Assembly (NCBI GenBank): GCA_035772405.1
Contig: JAYKKM010000193.1
Span: 4,256,001-4,320,000 of the forward strand
Source of the DNA: Chrysogorgia sp. JL179-B06
Lineage: Eukaryota > Cnidaria > Anthozoa > Scleralcyonacea > Chrysogorgiidae
Reading direction: 5' to 3'
DNA length: 64,000 nucleotides
In this document: positions 1 to 62,664 of the stretch, piece after piece
Layout of the letters: each line of letters begins with the position of its first letter
Numbering within the stretch: position 1 is the first letter of the stretch
The notes under the pieces: model-generated
Told to the model about the DNA's origin: nothing
The model's input: the letters and a program-made list of their open reading frames with translations, nothing else
Databases searched by the model: none
Made by a program: the position numbers and the translations under genes

Positions 1-124
1 TTAGGATCCTATTAGGATCCTGATTAGGATCCTATAGATCCTACAGGATCCTGCTTAGGATATTACAGGATCTGTAGAAGATCTTACAGGATCCTATTTT
101 CCTATAGAAACCTACAGGATCCTG
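1..124. repeat. Degenerate GGATCCT minisatellite
   Basis: Short direct repeats built on the palindrome AGGATCCT with 3-8 bp spacers, decaying towards position 124. The core resembles the larger GGGATCCC array at 3491-4130. The array continues off the left edge. From 125 to 431 I see nothing recognisable. Confidence 0.7.
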
Positions 125-431
125 AAATATATCATATGGAATTTGGTTGATATATTCTTGTTAATATATTCTTCAAATGTCCTATACCAATTTTGGTTGG
201 CAATCGAGTAGTCATCGCATCAGGGTGAGGGGATAAAGTTTAATTTTTGGTTGTATCTAGTCATTGTCAGGAAATTATCTGGTAAAAAAAATGGATTAAA
301 AAAAAAATGGATTGGCTTCTGTGAACAAGCATTCTAGTTATTTTGCTTGGGAGGTTATAGGTAACAAAGCTTAAAATTATAAGAAACATTTTCACAAGTT
401 GGACAGCAATATAATTGGCTCATACATACAG

Positions 432-1216
432 TACCGTATATCACGGCGTACAAGTCGACCTGGCACATAAGTCGACCCACTCGACCCCCTAATTTTTGGG
501 CAAAAAATTGTGATTTTTAGGATACCCTGTGTATAAGTTGAGTCCCAATTTAACTAAATAGTTATTGGTAGCAGACACAGAGTAATATTCACGGAAATTT
601 TAATAGCGTAATAGTACGAATCTTTAAAAAAGAAAACGGAACTATTTTACGGAAACAAATAAATACGCTTTTCATCGAACCTACAGTATTTACAACTTAC
701 TCTATAATAGTATGCTAGTCTTATAAAGAAATGGTTATTATAAACAAAGATTAAATGATATATACATGGTATCCACAGATCCACTTGGCTAGCTGTTCTT
801 CGAGTTTCGGTCAGTGGCAATTCGATCCACGATCAGCGCATTTTGTCCTTTTCTTGTTGTTTCCGCCATTCTCGAACGAGCTTTTCGTTAACTCCATACT
901 TAAGTCCAGCAGCAGAGTTGTTTGAGTTTTTGGCAAAGTCTATAACCTTTAATTTGAAACTTGCTTCATACTTTCTTCGTTTTAACGGCATGTCGATGTT
1001 GTATTTACTATTTATGCTAGCAGGAGTTAGCATGAAAGTTAGCGTGAAATGCGCTATTTACACGTGTCGATTTTACCCCATTTCCTGATGCATTGAGAGG
1101 ACTGGGTACTAGTTTATCCGTTCTATGATTTCATGACCTTCGTATAAGTCGAGATCGGGTTTTTGACATCAATTTTTGGTCCTAGGAAATCGACTTATAC
1201 ACCGTAATATACGGTA
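432..1216. mobile_element. Pogo/Tigger-like DNA transposon remnant
   Basis: The ends form an inverted repeat of about 28 bp with few mismatches: left 432-459 begins TACCGTATATCACGG, right 1189-1216 reads the same inward as TACCGTATATTACGG. Subterminal copies of the motif ATAAGTCGAC occur at both ends (about 460-475 and 1141-1150), a layout typical of pogo-type elements. The interior keeps only a short DNA-binding segment and no transposase core, so this is an internally deleted copy. The TA-rich flanks fit a TA target but do not prove it. Confidence 0.7.
833..1033 (-). pseudogene. HTH DNA-binding domain fragment of pogo-like transposase
   Basis: A 66-codon frame inside the transposon above. 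It contains KRRKYEASFKLKVIDFAK followed by an alanine-rich helix and VREWRKQQEK. This matches the first helix-turn-helix (BrkDBD/CENP-B N-terminal type) of pogo-family transposases, which binds the element's terminal repeats. The second helix-turn-helix and the DDE catalytic domain are missing, so it cannot be a working transposase. The rest of the original gene seems deleted rather than frameshifted. Confidence 0.65.
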
Positions 1217-1771
1217 TATATATACTGTAATAATCAAGTAATCATATGATTTTGCTTGTGCAAAGATTTATACTGCACTTGTGAATTTGAAAATTTGGCA
1301 GTTTTCAAATATCACTGGGAACGAACGCCTATATATTGTTGTTATCTCCTAGTACCGTACGAATAGACACTTCCAATGTTATTTTATGGCTAACATAGAT
1401 TAAAGAAGATATTAAATAAGAAAAGTTTTGACAAGTATATAGCATACAATGCCATACAGCCTACAGGTAATAAACAAGTAATCATATATGATTTTGCTCG
1501 TGTAATTCCCAAATATTAAGTAGCTAGATGCATAGATAAATAATATGCTTTTAGAATCACCTTAACAGCTCGTTCCCATCTGGCCTCTCTATACTTTGGT
1601 CTGGACGCACAAAAGCTCGATTTCTTGTGATGTAACTTCGTTTCCGCCATCTTGGATTCCAGCAAATTAGTCCCAATGCGTTTTCTTACACGAAGTATTA
1701 CCTTGGCATAGTGACAAAAGAACAAAGTTTATTGTAAAAGTTAGTCTTACAATTTTACCTCTGTATTAGTG
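1217..1771. other. 5' flank of the DPY19L gene
   Basis: No TATA box, array or coding exon recognised. An in-frame TAG at 1742-1744 lies 27 bp before the chosen ATG, which limits how far the reading frame can extend upstream. The promoter is presumably here or within the pogo-like remnant, but I cannot locate it. Confidence 0.35.
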
Positions 1772-47352
<45,581 letters not shown>

Positions 47353-48120
47353 TGGGGAAATGAACTACCGTTACGAAAGATCACAACAAGATGGTTGCTA
47401 TACTGCATGGTTATTGCTAATTGCGACGTGAAGGTCTAGGATGTCGTCTTTTGCATCGAGTTCGGCTCATGCAACATCAAGTTCGGTTCATGCGACATCG
47501 AGTTCGGTTCATGCCACATCAAGTTCGACGTTTGAAACGGTCCTGGCCACAACAACTAATAGTAATCGACTTTAGTTCTTAACGGAATGTATAGCCGTAA
47601 ACCAATATCAAGTTATTGGTTTCATCTATCTAAACGTTATAGACATGGTAGATTTCGCGTTTTTATTTTAGTGACAATTTTCAATTGATATTAATTTAAG
47701 CTAATTTTAAGCTTTAACATTAAACCTAAGCATTAAACGTATAAGCATTAAACCTAAGCGTTGAAGAGGTCTTGCACGTTAGGGCCTCACTAATCAGTTT
47801 ATTGGAATCCACTCAGAGTTTTAACTGTGCACAAGACCACCTTCCCCCACGTTTTCGCCATCCGTCCGTGTTACCAAGGGAAACTGGTACACACGATTCT
47901 TGTTCATAATTAATAATACTCGTAAAAATAATGGTAAACGTCATCACTTTGATTATTGTAATATCCCCCAATTAATAAAAATAATGCTAATAATTTATTT
48001 TTCACACTAAAAATTGAACAACACTGTTGTTTTTCACGGATATAATATACAGGAAAATGTTCGAGACAATATTAATTCAAATTTAAATTTAAATTTGCTT
48101 GTCTGTTAGGTACAAAATGA
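47353..48120. repeat. 3' flank of DPY19L with a short 24-bp repeat
   Basis: 47455-47530 holds three to four copies of ACATCGAGTTCGGTTCATGC plus 3-5 bp, with a downstream CAAGTTCGAC remnant. It could lie in the 3' UTR. The rest to 48120 shows no gene. Confidence 0.6.
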
Positions 48121-48124
48121 CAAG

Positions 48125-48360
48125 TTTTCACTTGACAAGATCAGTACACACAGAACTTTCTCTATCTCGATGTTTTTGCACTGTGATAACAGATTTTTCG
48201 GTTTCTGTTATGGGCGACCGAGAGGTCGACATAGGTGAGGTGATAACACGTTTTTGCACTGTGATAACAAGTTTTTGCATTGTAATAACAGATTTTTGCA
48301 CTGTGATAACAAGTTTAACAGATTTTTGCACTGTGATTACATATTTTGGCATTATTGTTT
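48125..48360. repeat. Degenerate repeat TTTTTGCACTGTGATAACA
   Basis: Six to seven copies of a unit near 21-24 bp, TTTTTGCACTGTGATAACA plus AG, with interruptions. The false 74-89 codon frames here only mirror the repeat. Confidence 0.75.
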
Positions 48361-48419
48361 GGGATTAACTGCACTCGAATCAGCCAATCACAGTCGATTC
48401 TGTGGTGATAACATAACTT

Positions 48420-48855
48420 GAACCATGCTCTTTAGTTTGGTAGTATGCATCAACGTGCAACGTTTCAAGTAATTTCATTGGATAACTTTGAAGATATACA
48501 CGAATTTTATAATTGCCATGTTGTTTGCCTGCTTTGACGTCATCACGTGCCTCATTAACATATCACATATAACTGAATAGATCGAGAACGAAAATAGATA
48601 TATAAAAAAAAAGGAAAAAAAAACAAAAAAACAAAAAAGAAAGAGCACTTAAAATGATGATTTTAAGTGCTCTTTCTTTTTTTGTATATTATAATCTAAG
48701 AGGGCGGCGCCTCGCATGGTTCTTTTAGTCCCGTTCGCGCTTTCCCTTTTGGATCTATTGTTGTTGTCTTTTTCATGGCAAGTTGTTATCCAATAAAACT
48801 ATTAAAATAAAATAAACATAGCATTATCATTTTTGGGGTCAGGTGCACTTTAATA
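48420..48855. mobile_element. Diverged relative of the 25764 foldback, with perfect hairpin
   Basis: Shares with the right arm of 25764-26555 the ordered blocks TTTCAAGTAATTTCATTGGA, GATATACACGA, TGACGTCAT and ATATCACATA, and ends GTGCACTTTAA. At 48638-48682 it has a near-perfect hairpin, AGAGCACTTAAAAT/ATTTTAAGTGCTCT, beside an A-rich run. The left arm is missing. Confidence 0.6.
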
Positions 48856-49662
48856 TTAACTAATATTAACAGTTTGCTGCTCTTCGACTACTTCATGATT
48901 TCTGTTACAAGTATTCAGCATTCTTACTAATACATAATACGCAAAACACAGAAAACAATTATTATTTTTCTAATATATTAATCATGATACATACAAAATA
49001 TTTCACAAATATTTACGAATATACATAAAATAGCTTGAAAAGTTTTTTTTGCTGACTCGTACATTTATTATTTGTGATTTTTTCCATCTTATAACGACTA
49101 CCATCTTCATAATCGAGTGCCTTGATGAATCTTTAATTTTCAAAAATAACGTAAAAAATTGCTGTTACTCTTAGATTGATAATGGTATACATCTCAATAA
49201 TTTTAATTTTGAATCTTTGCAATAAAATAAAGGAAAAATTCTGTTTCTTTAGCAGAACAATCCATCACAATTACTTTTTTGAACAGTTTTTCAAAACAAT
49301 TACCCCAAAGAAATAAAAACCATAAAAATTACATTCTATTTTTTCTCAAAAACATTTGCTCTTCTATTATAAAGCAATGTTTTTCAAATATTCGCAAATT
49401 CACAATTCTCTCAATTCAGCGACTGCTCGTCGTATAGTGAGCACCTTTCCCTCTCAAAATATTATTTGAAATAAAAGTTTTTTTGAAATAAAAAAATAAG
49501 AAAAAAACTAAGAAAAAAGAAACCACTCATTTTCTATTTTCTCTCTATTTTTTATAATTAAAAAAAATTTTCTTTCAAAAAGTTGTTTACCTTGAATGAC
49601 CTTTATTTCATCTACAAAAAATAATCTACATTTTTATTCCAAAAAAAATAAAAATATTTTTT
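48856..49662. other. AT-rich stretch, no gene
   Basis: About 800 bp of highly AT-rich DNA with A and T runs between the convergent genes. No coding signal or defined element. Confidence 0.5.
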
Positions 49663-50150
49663 CAACCTCGTTCCCAGGGCATTTTGCCTCCACGGTGGAA
49701 GGTCGGCGAAAATGGCCCTGGGATCGGCTGGTCACATGACACCCAGAATTTCTGGGTGTTTAGATATGATAATTTTTGTGGCCTTTGTTCCATTGCCTTT
49801 GTCTACTTTGTTGACCTGAGTAATTGCGAAATGTTCAATGCTCTTCAGAGTTGTTCATGTCAGCATTCGTGGGCATAAAAGCAGCTAACAAGCTTAATAA
49901 TCCACCATACATCCATGGTTATCTCTTACAAAAGGTATGAAGAAGCATATATCCAATTTAGCGAAAGCTATCACTTCGAATTTGCTGTAAAATTCGAAGA
50001 CAGCATTCAGATTTAGATGAATAAATTATACTCGGCTGAATTAATTGAGTTTTATGGCAGGCCAATCGCATTATAGAATGACCAGCCGATCCCAGCGCCA
50101 TTTTCGCCGACCTTCCGCCGTGGAGGCAAAATGCCCTGGGTACGAGGTTG
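49663..50150. mobile_element. Mutator-like miniature element with long terminal repeats
   Basis: Terminal inverted repeats of about 72 bp with few mismatches, from CAACCTCGT[T/A]CCCAGGGC inward to GGGATCGGCTGGTCA. Flanked by a 9-bp direct repeat ATATTTTTT (49654-49662 and 50151-50159). Long terminal repeats plus a 9-bp duplication fit Mutator-like elements. No transposase. Confidence 0.8.
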
Positions 50151-50159
50151 ATATTTTTT

Positions 50160-52035
50160 AAGTCAACAAATTTTTATTTATTAAAATGTACACCAAAGAT
50201 TTTACACCCCTGAATCTTCGGATTGATCAATATCTTTTCGTACTTGATTGTGATTTGTTCAGAGCGCGTTCCAGGCTCTTACAAATGAAAAAAATATATA
50301 TGACTACTTCCTAAGATTTTGCAGCGACTGAGATCTCGTGGTCTCTTTAAAAATTAAACCGTTTCTTTAAGGCGGTACTCCAAGCATTCATATGCGTGAC
50401 CTTGAATGAACTTGGATTTTTTTCCGACTCACTTTCAATGACCTTCATAATTTTGACCTGATTTTCTCAAATTCGCAATTGGATAATAATACCCGAATGC
50501 CAAAAATTCTAGCACATTCAGTATTCTATATATTGGTTATAATTTTTAGAAGTGTAATACGAACGGATCTATAACGCAAACCTCAAATATACTACATGTA
50601 TGAAAACATTCGGTGTAAAAAGCCTTTGTTGTACCATGACGAAAATAGATTTGCCATGTTTTCAAAAACTGAGGTTCTTAGCGAAAATATTTATAATTTT
50701 TTAAACTTTTTTGTAGTTCAGCACATGGGCGTAATGTATGGAAGCCAAATCCTGATTTTGGCAAGTTGGCTGCACCCCATGGGTGGCCAAGGTTTCTTGG
50801 TATCATTTTAAAGCTTGAAGCCTGCTGATTGTGTAGCCAACTCGAAAAATAAAGCTCTTTTTCGATTTGGCCTCTAGACTAGTATTAGTTCCCGCTATAA
50901 TAGCGTTTAATTAGTTTTGCTGTAATGCTTTTTGCAAGAATGTCATAATTATAAACGTCATAAAATTTCTATCAGTACATTTCCCGCCAAATTAGCAACC
51001 ATCTCTCGCGCGGTCATAAAACCATAGGGCCACAACCTGAAATCTGAACCAAGATTTGAAATTTTTAAAAGCTTGTCAAGTTTCAAAATATATCATAGAA
51101 CTTGGTGTAGAGATAAGAACTTTTAAAAATGCTGTTTCATATTTTTGTAAAAAATATTTTCTCGCATAAGACATTTTAGTCCGTTTCTATGGCAACCATT
51201 TTGTTTTCACCCATATTTTATGTTATTTTATTTATTACATTTTCACCTAATTAATACAAGAAGGTGCGGGATAGTACAGCAGAGCTAGGCTCCAAATTAA
51301 GTACGCCTTTAAATGATAAATTAAAATGAACATAAATTACAATAGATACAATAACTTTGGTATAGAAGGAAGTTAAAATATGTACATAATTATATACGAA
51401 CAAAAGAAAAAAATCACCAACTTCTAAACTAGTAATGTAAAGTAGTATTATAAGCTTTAGATTTACATGTTGATTCTTTTGATATCCAGCATTTAAATGC
51501 ATTTTTCTTCCATCCTAAACAAAGATTTAACAAATTCTCTTGACATTTTCAGCATGTGTGACCCCACATATACTAAAATAGACTTTTTTTGAAAATTTAT
51601 GTAGTTAAATTATGAAATCTGTTGTCATAACAATTTCTGGTTCATAAATAAAACACCAGATTCAATAGCACTTTGTCGAGATGACGTCAGTACCCATGTT
51701 TGTCCGCATTTACTCAAAATTATTGCGGCCATAACAAAAGAAAATAGCTCATTTGTGAGTCAAATTTGGTTTGTTTGTCCGCATTTTGAGCTATTAATAG
51801 CAACCGCTTAAAGGCTTTAATTATAAGTTTGCTTTAATTATAAGTTTGGTTGTATTATTTTCAATATTGTACCAGGGATATATATTACAAACATTTGCGG
51901 CGTTTTTTGTTAAATAACGTGCTTTTTCAATGAGTAGTTTTGATAACTATATTAAATGAGCTTTCTAATGATATACAGATCTCCACTGACACTGTCAAGA
52001 AAATGCGAATTCTGGGTCGTATTCCTCCTTAAGAG
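50160..52035. other. Intergenic stretch without a recognised gene
   Basis: Apart from the dispersed repeat at 51665-51815, I see no supported feature. A 71-codon frame at 50596-50811 has no family resemblance I can defend. Confidence 0.4.
51665..51815. repeat. Dispersed repeat, about 155 bp, copy 2
   Basis: Second copy of the repeat at 7305-7463, same orientation, differing mainly by a short deletion after AGCTCATTT. High similarity suggests recent activity of the unknown family. Confidence 0.75.
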
Positions 52036-52038
52036 TTA

Positions 52039-52347
52039 GGGCCTGTTTATATGATCTCGGTGCACCGGGATGCGTGAAAATGTTGATAATTGATAATAAT
52101 TTCTCAATGATTAAAAAATTTTATTCGCATAAAAAGCATCCCAACGAATGTTTTTTCATTTCGTCACTTTTCGGATATTTTACCGGTTCAGACGACGTTT
52201 TAAATTTCAATTCACTTCATCCCGGATGTTGTTTATATGGGAAAAATCTGTCCCGGGATCGGTCTCCATATAAACGCAACTGCGAAAATAACAGTAAATT
52301 ATATACAAGCCGAGATCCCGGTGTACCGGGATCATATAAACAGGCCC
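52039..52347. mobile_element. Harbinger-like miniature element with TTA target duplication
   Basis: Ends GGGCCTGTTTATATGATC and GATCATATAAACAGGCCC (18 bp, perfect), flanked by TTA on both sides (52036-52038 and 52348-52350). A G-rich start plus TTA duplication is the PIF/Harbinger pattern. Internal GATCCCGG/CCGGGATC words pair too. Length 309 bp, non-coding. Confidence 0.85.
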
Positions 52348-52350
52348 TTA

Positions 52351-52837
52351 GGCGTTTGGAAATTTGTTTCCTAAAGTATTCTTCACACCGTTGTGACCCT
52401 GTTGACAACAGCACTCTTTTTTTCAATAACGCGGGAGATAACGCTGTGTTGGGTCCGCCACAATACAGACAAAAGCGAGGCAGTGCGAGATGAAGAGGGA
52501 TAACATGCCATTATCCAGGATAGACCAAAGGAAAGAAAACAGGAGAGATTTCAAACGCTAAAAGTAATCAACTACACAAAGCAGGAAAGGTGATGTGTTC
52601 AATTATTTTGTAAATACAGTAAACAATATTTACATTGCAATAAATATATAAATATCGTGAAAACTATGAACAATTTCGATAACCATTAGAAATAATTATT
52701 AATTTTCTTTACAAAAGAGCCTTGCCATTGTAAAAACCAGCAATTAGTCTTATTTCAATACAAAACCTGAAAGGATAATGCAGAAACAATAATTTACAAA
52801 AATATCCGAAAAATCGGCAGATGAGGAAAGGTTATGT
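52351..52837. other. 3' flank of the KDM4-like gene
   Basis: Downstream of the minus-strand stop codon. It presumably includes its 3' UTR. Nothing else recognised. Confidence 0.4.
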
Positions 52838-59446
<6,609 letters not shown>

Positions 59447-59544
59447 CTAAAATAACAACATTTCTGTCATTTGATAAATACAATAGGCACATCATTTGAC
59501 ACACTACTTGTAGTGTCTACGCCTTACGATGGCCTTGGATTGCA

Positions 59545-60185
59545 ATATAATAATATAATAATAACATAATTTATATAGCGCTTAAATTAAAAGCGCTAAA
59601 GCGCTTACAATATTAAAAACACTCTAATTAAATAGTAAATGATGAAGGCTAAAAATTATGTATTTTTACATTGTATTTATATAGATTACTATAATTGTAT
59701 ATCGTTAAATGTACTTATATAAATATAAGAAGAGAAAACTATTACTTATATGCGGAAATGAATAAAAAAGTTTTAAGTCTAGTTTTAAAAAGAGTCAACA
59801 GTATCGCTGTTCCGAACAGAAAGCGGTAGTTAGGTAGACTGTTCCAGGTCTTTAGGTCCTGCTAGAGTAAGAGTGCACGATCACCGAAGGTTTTATAGCG
59901 TAACCGAGAAACCATAAAAAGCTTCTGATTTGAAGAACGTAATGCGTACGGCCCGAGCCCTTAATCTCAAAAAGTTCAGTTATATAGTCAGGTGCCATGC
60001 TCTCGAGACTTTAAAACATTAGGAGAGCTACTTTAAACTGGAATGCGAAGACGGACAGGAAGCCAATGAGTTGTTCTAGTACTGGAGTAATGTGGGGTAG
60101 TAGCGAGGGATATAAAGCAGGTGACACGAGCAGCAGCATTGAGAACTCTTTGCAGACGATTTGCAATGGATTGACCTCAGTCTGG
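59545..60185 (-). mobile_element. Non-LTR retrotransposon 3' region
   Basis: On the minus strand the sequence ends with GTAAGCGCTTTAGCGC, AAGCGCTATATAAATTAT and a TATTATTAT tail, the common 3' terminus of CR1/L2-like elements. The preceding 500 bp has a familiar-looking non-coding or decayed region (for example CTGGAACAGTCTACCTAACT). No intact frame. Confidence 0.6.
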
Positions 60186-60289
60186 TAATACTAGAAATAC
60201 GTTCCGCAATAACGCCTCGCCCGCCTTTTCTACCCCCACCCTCCTAGAGTTTCGTTTTCCCAGCCAGGGGACCGCGTACGCCGTGTCTG

Positions 60290-60510
60290 CAGATAACAAC
60301 AACTCGCACGTATAGATTTTGAAGGTTATCTCTGCCAATATTTAACCGTTTTCAATTCTGAAAACAGATTTGGAACTAGCGAGTCTAAATACATAACAGA
60401 CGTGCCTATTATCCCCTCGCAAGAGGGTGATAATCTCGCCGCGCGGCAGAGATCCATTTCTCACGAAAGATATATATATATATATATATAGATATATTAT
60501 ATATATATAT

Positions 60511-60542
<32 letters not shown>

Positions 60543-60567
60543 TATAATAATTTATATATATTTATAT

Positions 60568-60638
<71 letters not shown>

Positions 60639-60935
60639 ATATATATATTTCAGCGGAGCATGGTAGGAATCAACTCCTTATAAGGAAGTAAAAAGTCGTT
60701 TTGGGTGATCCGTTTGTATCGGACAATATTTGGGCAACGCGAAGGGCGGCCATTGGCGATTTGTGATCTGACGAACTACATAAAGAGGTTTTTACGAATG
60801 GTATACACGTTTGCGTAATGTGGTAGGTACGTGTGTTATGTATTCAGACTCGCTAATTCCAAATCTGTTTTCAGAATTGCCGTTAAATATTGATCGAGAT
60901 AACGTTCAAAGTATACGACGAAGCGTATAACTAAG
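60290..60935. mobile_element. Foldback element with a (TA)n-rich loop
   Basis: The right part 60697-60930 is a direct copy of 6622-6862. The left part 60300-60405 holds the inverse of the same sequence (TTCTGAAAACAGATTTGGAA, CTAGCGAGTCTAAATACATA). Between them lies an imperfect TA tract (60470-60647). Confidence 0.7.
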
Positions 60936-61261
60936 TTCGGGTCCTTTAAAGGTTTATCTTTTCACCTTCATCTCAATAACAGCTTTTCGTACATTGCAGA
61001 AACACAACAATTTTGAGACATTTTGAAACGTACACGGAATAAATTACTATCAAGTAGTCTAATGCCAAACTTCGATAATTTGTTACACACTTTTTGAAGG
61101 TCCTGTTTTAAAGTCCAGTCTATATTTCAGCGCTCTGGTATTTTTTACGGAAAATACAAAGCCGGTTAGCACTTGTCTGAATTTCGTCTTGAATAATATC
61201 AAGTAAATATATAGATCCACTATAAGTACTGATTTACGGCCAGTAGTTGTTGACCTTCTTC

Positions 61262-61325
61262 TGTGGCGCAGTGGTCTACGCTAACGTCTCGAAGGTGTCG
61301 GGCTCAAATCCCAAGCTTGTATTAT
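61262..61325 (+). mobile_element. tRNA-like A and B boxes, probable SINE
   Basis: TGGCGCAGTGGTCTACGC resembles an A box and GGGCTCAAATCCC a B box at tRNA-like spacing, but no full cloverleaf with both stems forms. A degenerate TTAGGG-like tract follows (61360-61430). Confidence 0.4.
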
Positions 61326-61734
61326 TAACTTTCCCCATTTTTAGTTTATTTTTCTTCGTAAGGTTAGGGTTAGTTTTTCTTAGGGTTAGAGTTAGTGTTT
61401 TGGTTAGGTTTAGGGTTAATGTTCAAGGTTTGTGGAAGATTTTGTTTCGCGCATCAGTTTGATAGATGGAAACGAGTGCGGAGTGCCGATCAAATACAAA
61501 TGATTTTGTGACGCGACCCTTATCTATCACTGATAACTGATTTACACCGTAAATTCGTAATACGAGACCGATCTCTCAATCTTTCCAATGATTATTTGTT
61601 TTTGAATATAACGCTGTGCATAACAAAGGTTTAAATCACTCTAATTTCAGGATTGGGGTTCCGATATTGATCCGATAAGAATACGATATTGATCCGATCT
61701 CGCTTTTTCCGATCAGATCCGATGGCAATCTTGA

Positions 61735-62024
61735 CTAATCACGGTGGAGGCTATTTCAGATACGGTAGAGCACCTAGTCACCAGGACTTTCGTGATTGTT
61801 TATATAACATATATGCTTCGTTCTTTAAAAACCCCGCTTTAAATTTCTGCTTCGATTCACGGATTCAGTAATAACCCTGCTTTTAACAACCCTGCTTTTC
61901 TGAATCGAAACAGAAGTTTAAAGTGGGGTTTTTAAAGAACGAAGCATATATGTTCTGTAAACAATCACCAAAGTCCTGCTGACTAGGTGCTCTACCGTAT
62001 CTGAAATAGCCTCCACCACTAATC
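61735..62024. mobile_element. Inverted repeat element, about 290 bp
   Basis: Arms of about 130 bp: GGTGGAGGCTATTTCAGATA, GAGCACCTAGTCA and ACGAAGC-type words at the left return inverted at the right, around a loop with AACCCTGCTTTT twice. A 60-codon frame at 61689 only reads into it. Confidence 0.8.
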
Positions 62025-62664
62025 ACAGTCCGGACTTTTTGATACCTTTCTTTAGCGGTATTGTAGATTGTCCAAGACGCCGTTTTTTCCGTGTCTGACC
62101 TGGAAACGAGTCATTTTCACGCACGAACCACGCAATTGTCGCGAACAAAATGGCGGCCGAAATTTAGGAACAAATTTTTTTAGTCCATAAATAAGCACGA
62201 TTAAATAACATATTCTTGCGTAAATCGGGAAATTACGGAATCGAGCGGCTGCAGCCAGGATGGCCATTTTTGACGTGGAATTAATTGGCTTTGGCCGATT
62301 AATAGTGACCAAGCTATAGTTTTGTTCATGAAACGTCTGACCTTTGTCAAACGTCTGACCCAAACGTCATACATTTATGACCCAAACGTCATACATCACG
62401 TGTGCACGTGATAAATATAATGGCGCCACTTCCGCCGGCTTGAGGGGTGAATTTAACATACGTCAAACCCGTCAGCGACGGGTAAAAAACGGATTCGAGC
62501 GAGCAAACTAAACAGATTTAATTAGCCTAACGGCAATCTTGTGTCTCCGTCGCCGCCCCGCGTAACATTGCTTGTTTTTTGCATAAATTAACAATTCAGT
62601 TCTCAGATCAACTAGCGCTCATTATTTACAATTTCAAATCTAAACCAATCAAGAGCAAAGTACA
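62025..62664. other. No gene recognised
   Basis: Contains short repeats AAACGTCTGACC and CCCAAACGTCATACAT near 62330-62395 only. It falls within the 5' intron or upstream part of the KDM4-like gene. Confidence 0.35.

Noticed and set aside
1516..1725. 69-codon minus-strand ORF
   Set aside because: No family resemblance and no splice support. Lies in the DPY19L upstream flank.
50596..50811. 71-codon plus-strand ORF
   Set aside because: No recognisable domain, no neighbours, and length within chance for AT-rich DNA.
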